DNA from: Takakia lepidozioides
Taxonomy: Eukaryota; Streptophyta; Takakiopsida; Takakiales; Takakiaceae
Assembly: GCA_030704615.1 (NCBI GenBank)
Contig: CM060731.1
Location: 46,810,001-46,874,000 of the forward strand
Reading direction: 5' to 3'
DNA: 64,000 nt
Shown: positions 20,396-34,600 of the stretch, one piece after another
Position numbering within the stretch: the stretch's first letter is position 1
Layout: every line of letters begins with the position of its first letter
Program-made: the position numbers and the translations under genes
The notes under the pieces: generated by a model
What the model saw: only the letters and a program-made list of their open reading frames with translations
Told to the model about the DNA's origin: nothing
The model's database searches: none

Positions 20396-22646
20396 TTAAG
20401 CAGGCTGAGCCACCAACTGGTCCACAGTTTTTTCGCCAACTTCGGCATTTGCTTCAGGTGTATCTTCCTCGCTTGGAGGAACAAGTTGCCAAAACTTGGG
20501 CAGAAATTTGTCCCAATTTTCCAGTACCTCTTTTCCCCTAGCACTCCCAGTTTTGTCCTGCTCCACAAAAACAGGAAGGACACATGAAAACCAGAGGCTA
20601 AAAGTAATACTACTGCGAGTGCTCAATACAGTTATAAGTTTGCAGTTCCCAGTTGAGATCACGTGAGATACCATATGAGCTAAATACCAGGGAGCCAAAG
20701 TAGTGCTAATGCTAGTGCTCAATACAGCTATAAACTTCAATTCCAAGTTAGGATCATCTGAGAGATACCACGTGGGATTGCACGAGGCGTTGAAGCTGCA
20801 ATTGCCCTGCGGGTGCCCCAACTCGCTGCATCTTTACAATCTCCTTATTGACCTGTCGATACAGTTGGGTAGTAGAAGTGTTCAGTAGAGGAAGAAAGTA
20901 GGCAGTACCAGCACAAATTACTTACTAAGCCTAGATACATAATGCAACATCCAACGACATGACATAAGAAGCAAACCTTAGGTGTGAAAGTGTCGTCTTC
21001 ATCAAGAAAATACGCTAAGCCACCCGTCATTCCCGCACCCACATTGCGGCCCACCCTGCACAATCAAGCATGCCCACTCCGACATATTATCTTCTGACTA
21101 AAATGCATGGATTGTAACCACGAGTCTCGTTAAAGGGCTTCCAGTGGTATCATCCAGCGTGAGCTGATTCTGCTGCATTGAAACCCTTGGATATTACATT
21201 CAGACGAGCCGTCCATCGTATCTGATAGTTCCTTGTCAAGAATGAGCTTGCAGGGCATATATACTTAAGGAACATTCCTGCTTTCCCATCTCACTGGACT
21301 ATCCCTGCTTGTTCACTAAATGCTAGAGATATGGACTTCAAAGTGTGCAGCAAAGTGCCGCAGTTGACCTACGTGCCAAGAGCCACAACACAACCCCCAG
21401 TCATGTATTCACAACAATGATCACCACTGCCTTCAATGACAGCTTCCGCCAGGGAATTGCGCACTGCAAAGCGTTCACCGGCTTTTCCCCTCGCAAACAT
21501 CTGCCCTCCTGTGGCTCCATAAAGACATGTGTTGCCGACAATGGTAGCATTTTCCGGCACAAACCCGCAATTCTCATTTGGCACTATGACAATCTCGCCT
21601 CCTGCCATTCCCTACAGCAGTCACAGAGCAAAAGTTTTTAACACAGTTGAAAGTAAATAGACAAGGCATGCTCCTTATGAATGGGCTTCTCAACCCTGTC
21701 ACTCTAGTCTCTCTTGAACTTTATAGGATACTGTAGTTCATACGAAGCATTCCAATCACACCAATCCCACATCAATGTTGCTGCTGTGCAATCCCAAGGG
21801 TAGAACCAGACAAGAGCTCTTGCCAAACTTCCTCGAAGCATAGCTATTACGAGCTGTCAACAGTATGGTTGCTCTCAAATATATTTGAAGTGAGGTCAAG
21901 GGAGCCAATCTGAAGTGCATAGTGTCTATAAAGACTTACCTTGCCAACAAAGTCATTAGCCTCCCCAACCAACCGAACATGCATCCCTGGAGTAAGAAAA
22001 CACCCAAAGGATTGCCCTGCACTTCCGACAAATCTGCACAAAATACAACTCTAATGAGCACAACACTACCTGTAGAGAAACAAGCACTTCAGACCTGGCA
22101 AGTACACTGGACGGCGTTCAGATTGCAGGGTGCACAATAAGTCTCCCCGATTACCTGAGAAGTCCAGAGGCACTTACGTAATTTCAAGCTGGCCTGCAAA
22201 GCCAGTGTCCCCATATTTCTTCGCAATTGAACCCGCAATACGACCACACGCAGCACGGTCAACATTGAATATCTTTATGGTCTTTTGAACTGTCTTCTCA
22301 TTCTCAATCGCATCAGCAATCTGTGCAAGAAAGTTCCGTCAATTCCAGTATTGTTGTGGATACTAGATTATGTCAATAACCTTGTTATATAACTTTCCAC
22401 CCAATACACACACCAATTCATTGAATATAACCCTACAAATCCCTATGACAAAACTTTCTAATTCTTGAATTATCACTTTCCCCACAGTAATCAGACATAC
22501 AAGAAGACAGCTCATTCAAATATAAGAAAGAGAAAGACATCAAGTACCTCAGGATCAGCAAGGAGAGTGTCATCCAGAACAGGGCCATTTGAGTGCACTT
22601 CTTGATTGCGTACTTTTGTGCTGCTCCACTTTGGCAGCCCTACGCT
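20396..22646 (-). other. Fd-GOGAT exons 27-33: C-terminal beta-helix domain
   Basis: Exons: 22646-22548, 22320-22178, 22033-21940, 21611-21373, 21055-20977, 20852-20769, 20557-20396 (TAA at 20396). The Gly-rich repeats [39 protein letters not shown] and [20 protein letters not shown] mark the structural beta-helix that closes the subunit. The end of the protein, [16 protein letters not shown], is the conserved C-terminus of the plant enzyme. The acceptor of the last exon (GAGCAG before GAC) was chosen because it restores HVDKTGS. Confidence 0.93.
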
Positions 22647-25600
22647 CTGAATGCACAAGATATTGTCGACTTGACTATACCAATATACTCTCAATAATGG
22701 TGCTCACGGGAAACTTGCTGGCAGAAGCTAGGAGCTCCTAATCCAGGTCCCAGGATTCTAGTTATCAGAAAGCAATAAGTTTACAGAAAAAAATGACACT
22801 GATTTGGAAATAGAAGTTCAGCATCCATCTGGATTGCACATACATGGAAATAGAAAACATACCGCTAGTAGATATCCCAGATCCAGTAGCTGTGTCTTTG
22901 GAAGCTCTATGCTTCTGCGTTTTAGAACCTCTGTTCGGCCGATGATGTCATCCAATTTCTCGTACCCTAATTGTGCAAGCAACCCTCGCACCTGCACATG
23001 TGCAACAGAGATAGCATTTAAGATGCACATTCGGAGGTTCACAACTAACCACATAAATACTAGGTCTTGATTGGAAGCAGCTGGCCATTGTCCTTTGCAG
23101 ACCAAACATGGATTCTAGGCTTACCACGGTGATTGCCCAATCCCCAAACCCTCCTCCCCCAGTCACTCTATCCATCACCTTCCTCTTTATTGTGGTTGAG
23201 TGAACCAACTTTTCTCCGATGGCACAAAGATGCTTATCTCTCGTGACAATAAGATCATATCATCCAGGTATTGTTTGCCTGCCGTAAATTCAAGTCCCTT
23301 TTGTTATTTTGCGAGGTGCTGGTTTCTTAAGGCAAGGGAAAAAGGAGTTACAAGAAGAGTCAACCACATAACTTGCAGTGCTACATGCCCAGTGGCAACT
23401 GCGACTACGGAAGTCGGCGCAACCTCCTTCCTAAACTTGCAAAATAATCAATCAAAGGAGTATATAGGCTCGACAACAGTGGAGCGCGATAATCCTTATC
23501 CAAATTACAAGTATACATCTTAGGTTTTGATATATGATAAATCTACATTTCTGCTTAACCTCATCCGTGGGGAAAGAAATGGTCTACCTCTTCTGCTGCA
23601 TACGAAAAGTAATTCACAAGATCACCAGGAACACCAGGAAACCGTGCACGCAACTCCTCTCTCTGCCATTGACACTATCAGACATCAGTTGCAACCCAAA
23701 AGAGACAATGCTTTGATACATCCCTGTAGCCCACAACAAACCTTCTGTGTAACTTTACAATATGCAAAAAGTGCCTCTTTACCACTAAAAAGGGCTTGCC
23801 ACTGCATAAGTAACCAGAAGAGACCCCACTTCCCCTAAATACTCCATTGTTTGCTCCACTCCAGTCTTGCAGCAGTAACAGGAGCTTCTTTCCCTCTCTA
23901 TATGTTGATCAATCCCATCTTTCTGTGTCGGGAAACTTTCAATAACAAAAGTAGCACAACTGGGATAAATAAAAGTAGAAGTTATAACATACTTGGCTGG
24001 CAACCCCAACAGGACAATTATTGGTGTGGCAGATGCGAGCCATGATGCAGCCTGTAGCAATCATGGCCACTGACCCAAATCCATATTCATCAGCACCCAT
24101 GGCTGCTGCCATCATCACATCCACTCCACTCTTGAATCCGCCATCCACTCTTAGGACGACTCGCTCACGGAGCCCATTGTTGAGCAGGGTCTGTCCCACA
24201 ACATGCACATTCAACATTTAGGCCATGTATGAGCCACTTTTCCAAGGTCAGGAGAAGTCCAGCCTGCACAAAAGCCAGTGTTGATGCTATCACAATGAGC
24301 AGCCAAGCAACAGTCTACAGGATACTTTACAATATTTCTTGACCCCAAACAGTTTGAAAGATCTGGAATTTTTTACTGTTCAAATATAAGACAATACAAG
24401 ATTACAATCTTAATGCTTGTTTTCAGCTTACAAGAAGCCACTGCATAATTGGCTATCTCCCACTCTAAGAGCAACAGATTTTGGAACACATCAGCATGGT
24501 CAATCTGTTTGCTAAAGAAACTATTCACCAAAGCACAAGCATCTTGCAATTTTGCTTTGGAATCACAAGCTAACCCTGCAATGAACGTACCCATACAAAT
24601 ACAGGCTGGGCACTGTGTCTGACAGAGTTCAAGTTTGTGCTGATCAAGAAAACAACCAACCTGATGGGTTTCGCTCAAGCCAAGCTCCCAAGGACCCCCT
24701 GCATGCTTGATTGAGCTAATTGGGCTAGCTCCAGTTCCTCCATCGTGCCCAGAGATCTGCCACACAGCACTCATCAGCAATTTTGCCAGAAAGAAATCTA
24801 TTTTATGAAGAGAGAGGATGGATGATGTGACATGCCTGACTAAAGATGCTGCACGTGTATTCCCAGGCCACAAATGAAAGAACAAATGTAATTCCAGGTT
24901 CATGAGATATCAAAGCAGGGTGAGCCACACACTGCTGGGCTAGTCCGTCCAACTTTCTTGCTCTCACTTTACTGAACAATAAAGCACTACCCCCAAAATT
25001 ATATGAACATGTTAGAAAAAGAACTCCAAGAACAACAATTATGATTGCATTCATATAAGAACTGTGCAAGTAGAAGGAACTAATCCCTACAGCAGAAGCC
25101 TAATCCGAGAGCGTCCAAGAATGCCGTAAGAGAAAACGGGTGAACCTGGATCACATCGGCGTTAGCTTTTGCAACCCCACAAGCAACTGTGCCGATCCCA
25201 GCTTCAGCCACCAACTTCACTGACACTTTGGCGTTCGGGTTGACCTGTCTCATACAGTTAAACAAATTTCACTTCATGTGGAAAGGAATTAAAGAGGTGA
25301 TAGGCTGGACAAAGTCCTGAACCTTCGAAAGTAAAAGTGGAATTAGCAGGGAGGTAGGAGTCTCCTTGAAGGTGGCAAGGCATCATGAACAAGTCACACT
25401 TTGACTCCCCCTGCACCAAAACTCAGAACCTCATTTATTTGCCCATTTTCACAAAGTGACCACATGCAACCATTAATCATGTGGCTGCCAAAACCAGAAA
25501 GATGCAGTGCACAAAGGAGATATAAGGGTACCTGATGAAGATCCCAGATAAGTTGGGCCAAGTCCTCAATTGAATATATGTCATGATGGGGAGGAGGAGA

Positions 25601-28600
25601 AATGAGAGGGACACCAGGTTTTGAGTTCCGCAAAGTAGCAATGTATGGACTGACTTTCTTGCCAGGTAGCTGTCCCCCTTCTCCTGGTTTGGCCCCTTGA
25701 GCAATCTTGATTTCGAGTTGGGCTGCATTTGCCAAGAAAGTAGGGGTAACGCCAAAGCGCCCTGAAGCGACCTGAACAGCCAACTTTCAAGTGATGAGTT
25801 ACAACCAATATCAAATCTCTAATCACTGTATCCTGCACATTTCAAGTATTCATGTGGTTCATACAATCTACTGCTTGACCATGAAAAGGATCTCTCCTTT
25901 GAAAGATACAGGTGATCAATAGCCATGATATGCAAAAAAATTACAGAGCGCTCAGAAATGAAATGGAATGGCACTTTATAAAGACCAATTTAAGAAAGAA
26001 AGACCAACTTTGTAACGTCCAGACGAAGCCCAGAATGTACTCATAAGATGTTGTTTGTCATAGCCTTGTGGCCATAGACCTGTAGGTGGAGCAGAAGGGA
26101 ACAGACACTACCTTGGCGAGGGGTTTGCTCCAGTAGTGGGACTTACTGTGATATAAGCAATTTTTTCAGGCTTTCCAGATTTCCTCCTCGAGAAAGAAAT
26201 TCACACAAGCAACAATCTACTGTGGGATCTGCCCAGCAGTTAGACCCCAACAGGGCCATGGCTTTAGGCTTAGCCCAGATTTTGAGAGTTACTGAACAGA
26301 GGTGCAGGGACTATGTTCCCTGAAGCTCAGAGAGGGTTTGAATGACAAAGACAAGAAAGAAGGGACAAAACACCTGAGCATCAACAACTTTTCCCAGCAC
26401 AACCATAGAAGTACTTAACTTACAAGAGATGGAAGACAAAAACAGTTTATAAAGTCCACAGGGGCCATGGGACACGTCTCATCATCAACAAACCTGCTTT
26501 ATGGCACTTGTCGCAGTATCCCCATTTTGCAAACCTTTAAGATGCGGGAGTGTTGGTGACAAGCCATCTTGCACATCTGCTAGATGCCTCCAGCGCACCG
26601 GATCCTGTATCCAGACCCAGTTCAACTCTGTCACCTCCTCTCTAGTACACTCCCAAGAATCTTAAGTGGTTGTATCTCTAGAAACACCTGCACTGAAGAA
26701 GACTTGTAGAGTGACGCACCTCATTTTACCAACATTCTGCTACTGAACCATGGAGCATATGATTGCGACAACCCACTCTTTTAACCAAAGGACTGAAAGG
26801 TCTACCCTGGATGATGCAAAATGCATTCATCGAAGGATGTAAGCCCATCTCTAGCCTTCTGTGAGTGGTAATATAATTGAAAGGCCAACATGGAATACAT
26901 ATGAGTTTTTGGTGTCTAAGGCTCTAGTGTGCAAGGTCCTGAGGTCCTGAGGTCTACCTCGCCACCTTCTCCAGAATTGGACTTCCCTCCAATGCGATTC
27001 ATAGCTATGGCAATCGCCTCATGAGTTTCTCTAGAGATAGCCCCCAGTGACATGCCCCCTGTGCAAAACCGCTCCACGATGCTGGATATTGATTCTACTC
27101 TGTCCAATGGTATCGGCTCTTTTTCGCTTTGAAACTCAAGTAAATCACGTAGCACCTGTTACACATAATGATTTGGTCTGAATAAGGAAACTTTGAGAGA
27201 TGCGGGAGGAGAACAAGGCTGGGGGAAGGGCTCAGTAACGCATACCACGTCTGACCATGCTATACAAGAACAAATGACAATCATTGGCTGCACCTATCTT
27301 CAAGAGATTTGAAGAACTGCTTTGAAAAAGAGAACTTGCAATGTTGTCTTCAATTCTTTAATATCTAGTGTTAACTGAATACATCAATATGCCATATATA
27401 TTTTGATTCCCCCCTGCTACAGCCAGGAGGAGCTGGAGGGTGGACTAGTAAGTAGAACCCACCCAAAATCAGGAAGAAAATCAGTTGGGGACACTGCAGT
27501 CACAGATACTGAGGACCTTTAAAGAAACTGCCAACAGATCTCAAGAAGCACTCCCATCCATAACAAGAACTATGCTGCATTTGGGAAATTGAGAAGTAAG
27601 AGAGAAGAGCCTACATTGACTGGCCGCTTGGCAAGATGCTGCTGATACACTGCATATGCACTCTCATTCTTTTCCCTCACTGCCTTGTGCAGCAATTTTG
27701 ACATCTCAGGGTTGTTGCCATGGTACTCCCCTGGCCCACCCAGTTGATGCATAGGCAAAATTGAGTAAAGCTGAAGTCTCCATACTCCATCAGGCCAAAG
27801 ATCCAAATCTCAGACGTCCCATCAATCCTCCTCACATATATCTCAATAACACACTACCCCAGTTATTGAAGTCCGCAGTTCAAACAATCTTGTTTGTCTT
27901 GTCGACAAAGAGAGCATTTGATTTGGTCTACATGTGCATTAAATCCCAAATTTCAGCAAAGTAGAGTTTCATAGCCTGTAGGAATGTTAGGCTGGTAAAG
28001 TACTCACATTAGATTGCCATGCAGGATTGCACTTTCAAGTTCTGTTAATTGCGGAGTCCAGCTACCGTAAGATCTCCCTGCTATTACACAATTTTTGAAA
28101 AAGAGATACACTGTTGAATCTATTGAGACTGAAACATTTCTTTACAATCCAGCTCCTCATCCCCAGGACTTCCAAATTTTTATGGCCAAATCTATCTATA
28201 GCTTCAGTCCAACCTACTTCAGATAGCAGACTTCTGGTCAATGTTACTTTCAGATCCAGACATTAGCTGCAGCTACGATTTCCAGCTGAACAGGTCACAA
28301 TGTCATGCAGTAATGACTCACCACCAGGCCTCGACTGGATGAACCCAAAGTTTTCCAGTTTTTTCACCACCTCCTCACTGAAACCTTTCACCCAGAATGA
28401 TACAGTCTCTCTGGCCACCTGTGCACGCCAATCACCCAGTGAAGTCTTTAGTAGCCACCTCAACCACAAACCTCTAACCAAGTCGGAAGAGATCATTCAA
28501 AATCTTGCTTTCACAGGATAAAGATGCTCCCTGAATTTAGGTTGAGATGAAGGGAAACACCATTAAGGAACCATAGGCAAGCCAACAGAGTCTCAGTCAT

Positions 28601-31600
28601 CTCCTTCTATAGCAACACATTTCCAACAGATCCTTGGAAACTAACGATTTACATACTGTGCTCAATGAGCATGGCTGAATCTGTAGTCAATCACTAAAAA
28701 TGTATGCAAAATCAATCTCACAAATCTCAGACCCTTCTGCCGATACATTTTGCAACTGATTGTTGGATAAGTGGGCCAATAGAGAAGCCTCCAACAAACT
28801 CTACCTCATTAAGGGTCAAACCGCCAATGCGAGACACACTGCCTCGGAATGCTGTAGCCACAACCTCTTCACCCAACCCATAAATTTCAAAAATCTGGGC
28901 GCCATGATAACTGTGCAGCACAGTGCAGGGGAGACGCATCAGATATGGACTAACATGGAGATGAACATACACTTTGATCAGAGCTAAGAGAATCTACTTA
29001 AGAGAGGAGAACGAACATGTGGCTTTGAAGAAATCTAGAAAGGGAGTTACAAGAATGTACTCATAAGACATTGTTTGCCGTAGCCTTGTGGCCATCGAAC
29101 CCGCACTTAGTTTGGGAAGAAAAAGACACAGACAATACCTTTCTGAGGGCCTCACTGCGGTAGTGTGACTTACCTTGATAAAGAAAATTAGTTTGGGTTT
29201 TCCAGATATCCTCTAGAAAGCCCTTCACACAAGCATCAACCGGCTGTGTATGAGCTACCCAGCAATTAGACCCCAAAAGGGCCAGGACCAAGGGAGAGAC
29301 AGGAGCCTATCCGTGCTTAAACATAACTCACTTGACAATATGCCATAGAGTATTCAATAAGAAGCTTGTACAATATCTTTGCAGCCTCAAAGTGATGCTT
29401 ACCTAGTCAACAGAGAAATGCCCATTTTGGACAAGATCTTGAGAAGACCTGCCTTCACAGCCTGCAGAACATTTCCAAACATCAGGTTCCAACAACCACA
29501 AGAAATGCCAACAGCTGCTACACTGGTGACTACATCCACCCATGCATGCTTTTGGATAGACCAGGTACATTGCACCTGAAAAAATGTGAGGACTTAGGTG
29601 TGAAATTTAGATGTGCAGAAATAACATGTGCCTGGCTTTACTAGGTAATTATTTTTCATCATCAATCCATGAAATAGAATGTCCTTGTGCAGACTGATAA
29701 TTGTTTATTGAAAGTGACGTAGGAGAGGGGCTTGTAAAGCAAGAGACTCAAATATCAAATAGCAAAAGCTGCATGACCAACAACTGCACACAAGATTACC
29801 TTCCGGAAATTCTGCTGAGCTTGCTCCATTGTCACCGTTGGCATTTTTCCATTCTTCATCAAAGCAATGGTTCTAGTACTTAGACGCCATTGTCGACATG
29901 TCTCCAATGCCAAGTATGGACAAATAGCACTGTCACCAAGAAACATCCAATACGTTACAGCAGAACCCATAAACTCTCCAAGTTGCACGCTACCAATCTG
30001 TGACTGAAGGTCATTGATGTGATTGGCACACAGGACTCCATGACATTACGAAGGCCTTGAGAAGCCATACATAACGTCAACAAAATTCATTACAAATAGT
30101 AAACATTACAAACGTCATACACATAAACATAAGCATGCAGGCCTTCAGATGATGCATTTGTCCCCCAACAACGCCTAAAGACAGGTGTCAGACCCATCAT
30201 CTGTCACCGCACATTGTAAATAAAAAAGAAACTGGAGATGACAGAAAAAAAAATTGAACACAAGGGAAAAGCAGATTTCCTATAGTGAGAATACTGCAAC
30301 GACGAAGACAAGTTGATGAGAATTCGTGCTTATTATTTATCTGAGATGTACCCATGGACAGTTCATAGCTAATGATGGATGCAAACTTCATGACATAGTT
30401 CTTGTAGGATACTGATCCTCTCACAGTGTTGTGGGATTCCAGTGTAGACTCGAACCAAAATTGATACAACTCAACAAACAGTGCATAACAAGCTCTCTCT
30501 GCCTTGTAATAGCAGATGTGGCTATCTTGCAGTCCATGAGGAATGGTACAGTAGGGTGAGATAAAAAGAGAGAAACTTATTTAAGGCTCTAGAAGCCCAG
30601 AGGGCCCATGGACACAGTAAGGAGACTAGCACTCTTAAACAGAGTTAGAATGCAGCACGAGAAATACCTGGCACCATAGCCAATGAGGCAGGCAAAGTGG
30701 TGGGTACCGAAGCATTGTGCTGTGTCTGCAACAATGGAGGTTGACATTCGCAGGCCATTCTGAATGAGGTGGTGATGCACTGCCCCTACCGCCAACAGCA
30801 CTGGGATGGCAGGCCGAGTCGACTCCTGCCATGCATCAACCCACAAATACGCAGAGAGAGAGATGACACTGACCAATGTCAGCATAAATAAGAGCGCCTC
30901 TTCCCCTTGCAGGTACTTGCCCCCGACATCATCTACCTACAGGGCCACCTGTTCACTACTTTTCATTTTATGCTTATGAAGAAAAATTATAGCTGTGAGA
31001 GATCAGATAGTGATGAGGTGTGGGGCTTGGAGGCAGAGAGTAATTTGGTCGGAGGTTGAGATTTTTGTGCAGAGTGTCAATGTTGCGGCGGTTAACTTCA
31101 ACCAACTCCTTCTGGTGTAGTGTTCTCACTTTCCGGAGATCTTATTTCCTGATCTTCTGGTTTATCACTGTCAGTTTGTCTTGGAAACCAGAGATGCTGT
31201 CATAGAGCAAGAATAAGTGGGCATCCCAACATGAGACATCATCTACGGGTCTGTTACTGCATCACCATGCAAGTTTCAGAAATGTGTGGGCAGATCATTT
31301 ACCAAATTGTCAGTGCGATCACTGAGGATCAGGAGATGGGAACCACCTCGGACGGCATTGTCAGCAGCTTCACACAAGGCATTCAATTCTCTCTGCATTG
31401 CGCCATCGATTCCTTCACTGATATCAAAGAAGATAGGTAACACTGCGGACTTCAGCGCATCATCAGCCTTCAAAGTGTCAAGCTCCCCTTCACTTAAGAC
31501 TGGACTAGTGAGTGTCACCTGCACACTCGCAGCAACAGGGCCTAGCCTGAGAATCTAACCTCCATCCAAGAATCCATGACTGTTCATCTGTTGACATTGG

Positions 31601-34600
31601 ATTTGCACATTTCCGCATTCGGATATCAAGAAACTGAAGGTATGGGAGTCTGGATTCCTTTGGCACAATCCTTCTAGATGTGATTTTTGTCCCCAAAATT
31701 CTTAGCACAATTGGGTTTTCACTAGACTCCTTTATCAGACAAACAAATTCTCCAAACTTTCAAGCAATTGCACTCCAATAAAAGCACAGAAGAAAGGAGG
31801 CAGAGGACTAGGGTAACTTCTAGATATCTCTACCATCAAGAAAGTACTAATGATGGTACTAATGCTGGTATCTCTACATTCAGGACTGATCGACGTAACA
31901 TACCTGTTCTGCACTCTGTGAACCGACCTCCAACAGATTTGCTTTCTTCCCCAGATTAATTTCCAGAGACATAACCAAACCTTCTCTCAAAGGATCAATA
32001 GCAGGATTGGTGACCTGCAGCAAACAAGTTGATTTGCATGAAACCCTTCCAGAATACGACTATTTGGGTAATGATGTGGATTGCAGTCCAACCCGTACTA
32101 AAATGTTGAATAATAGCATTGCCCTGAACCCGTACTGGCCAATGCAGCCGCAGGTGGGTTAACCTGGTTGCCTAAACCTTCCCCCAAGGACTCTGAAAGC
32201 CCAAAGGTACCCACACATGGGATGACCCAGTGACCCTCTCACTTGGCTACAATTGGCTACTATGGGTGACATCTAGCATACACCCCAGGGGCCACATATT
32301 TGTATGACTATTTCAAACAACAATTCCCTCGGATATACTTCACTCAGCATGGTGCCCTCAACATTGCCTGGATTATTCTGTGCTTCCTTCTTGAAAGTAG
32401 GTTTGTGTGAGGAGCAAGCATCCATACCTGAGCAAAACGTTGCTTGAAATAGTCATACAACAGATGCGGCTTCTGGGACAAAACAGCCAATGGAGTATCA
32501 TCGCCCATGCAAAAAGTGGGCTCCTTCCCCTGAGACGCCATGTTCTCAATGACCATTTGCACATCCTCACTAGAGTAACCAAAAGCCCTGCAATTCAGAT
32601 GACAGTTACCTTAAATTTAGTTTCTCACCACCTGACAGACAAACACAAGACCAGCAATACAAGGACAGACAGACAGGTCAGTTTTGGCACTCGAAGTTAA
32701 AATTTTCAATGACGAACACCTGCTACTCAAGGAACACAATACATTCAATGAGCATTCCCCCACGCCACCTCTCTCTCTCTCTCTCTCACTCTGGGCACAA
32801 GGCTATGGCAAACAACGTCTTATGAGTACATTCTCACTCTCTCCCCCTAACCTGAAGACGATATCCATTTTCCGATAGGTTGTCCGGGGTGTTCTCACCA
32901 GGGAGTGACCTCTTCAGGAACATCAAGAAGATCATTCCTGCACCTCTGCTCACCAACTCAAAATCTCGAGGCCAAGCCTAAAGCCCTGGCCCTTTTGGCG
33001 TCTAAATACTGGGCAGCTTACACATAGCACATTGCTGCTTGTGTGAAGGGCTTTCTAGAGGATATCTAGAAAGCCCAAACTAATTGTTTATACCAAGGTA
33101 AGTCCCACTACTGGCATGAGACCCTCACAAAGGTAGTGTTTTTCCCTCTTGTTCAGCCCAAACTGGGCGAAAGGTAGCCACAATGCATGGCAAACAACCT
33201 CTTATGAGTACATTCTCTCTCTCTGGGTTTTTCTTGTAGTTTCACTTGTCCATGTGACAATATGAAGTTTTTCTTTCTTTCCTCTTTCTTGGTTTGTTCT
33301 CTCCTGTGAAGTTTATTTCTTTCTTTTCATCTCCCTTTAGCCCTCTACGAATAAGGTGCAAGGTGCCACAAGGCTGCAGCAAATAACATCAAATGAGTAG
33401 ATCATCCTCTTCCTGCCCACCATAAACAAGCCCCCACCACTCATTTCACATGTGGCCAGGTGGACTATCTGCATGTGCCAATGATATTTGAAGTCATATC
33501 CTGTAATCTCCATTCCCAAGGAAAATAACTGTATAGAGCTTGAGGCACAGAAACATACTGGTGCTGCTTTAGCAAACTGTCGGTACTGAAAATAGTTGAG
33601 CTAGGGAAGTTCACAGGCTGTAGTGGTCGACACCCTTCACTTAACCATTTTCCATAAGGCTTTGCATTTGCTACGAGTTTCTTCACTTCTGTATTTTCAT
33701 AAACCTGTATAATCACATCAAATAAGGATTTCACTAATGACCTAACATCACAAACAACTTGGCAAGGGCAACAAAGAAGAATGACAAGCTGATATATGAC
33801 AGAAGAAAAGAGAAGGGCAAGTGGGCGAGAACACAATACATGGACGTCTGGCAATAAACGAAAGGAAGATATGTAGGAACCACTAGATACGTGCAGAAAA
33901 GATACGTGCATACCTCGCCTGTCTCCAAATTGACCGAAATCATCATGCCAGGACCGAGACGTCCTTTCATTATTACTTCAGAGGCCTCTATGTCCAGCAC
34001 TCCAACCTGCACCCAATAACTTGTCTCTAATGAGGGCACCCACTCCACAGCTGCCAACAAAACATATCCAGATACAACCTGGTGGCACAGAAACTGTAGA
34101 TTGGAGTGGGGACGGAATGAACCACATTTTATCTTCTGGACCCATCTTGCCAGACACTGACTCACAGCTAAGGGAGCAGCACTAGAGCTAAGACGGTTCA
34201 GCCAAGATGACTCTCATGCTACAGGTTTTGGTTATTTAACAAGGTAGAGCACATATCTGAGGCTAGAAACCAATTAGTACCTCAGAGGCAACATAAATAA
34301 TGTCATCCTTGGTTCGCCAATATCGAGCCGGACGAAGACCATTTCGATCCAGACAAGCTCCCACTGTTCTCCCATTGCTTCAAATACAGGATAGGTGTCA
34401 GCGAGCAGTCACAACAATAGAATACTGTCCATAAATGTTTTGTCTGCCACAACTCAGTCACAAGTCACTGTTTTCCATGCTCACTCTGCCTCCTCCCTAC
34501 CAAAAAAGTATAACTACATAAATTGTTGTTTATTTTAGCAAGGTCCTGCATGAAGCACAATAATTGAAAAATCCTACAAGAGATGAAATAGAGCCCATAT

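Noticed and set aside
20053-20541. 162-codon plus-strand ORF at the Fd-GOGAT 3' end
   Set aside because: Largely antisense to the last exon (20557-20396), which matches the conserved enzyme C-terminus.
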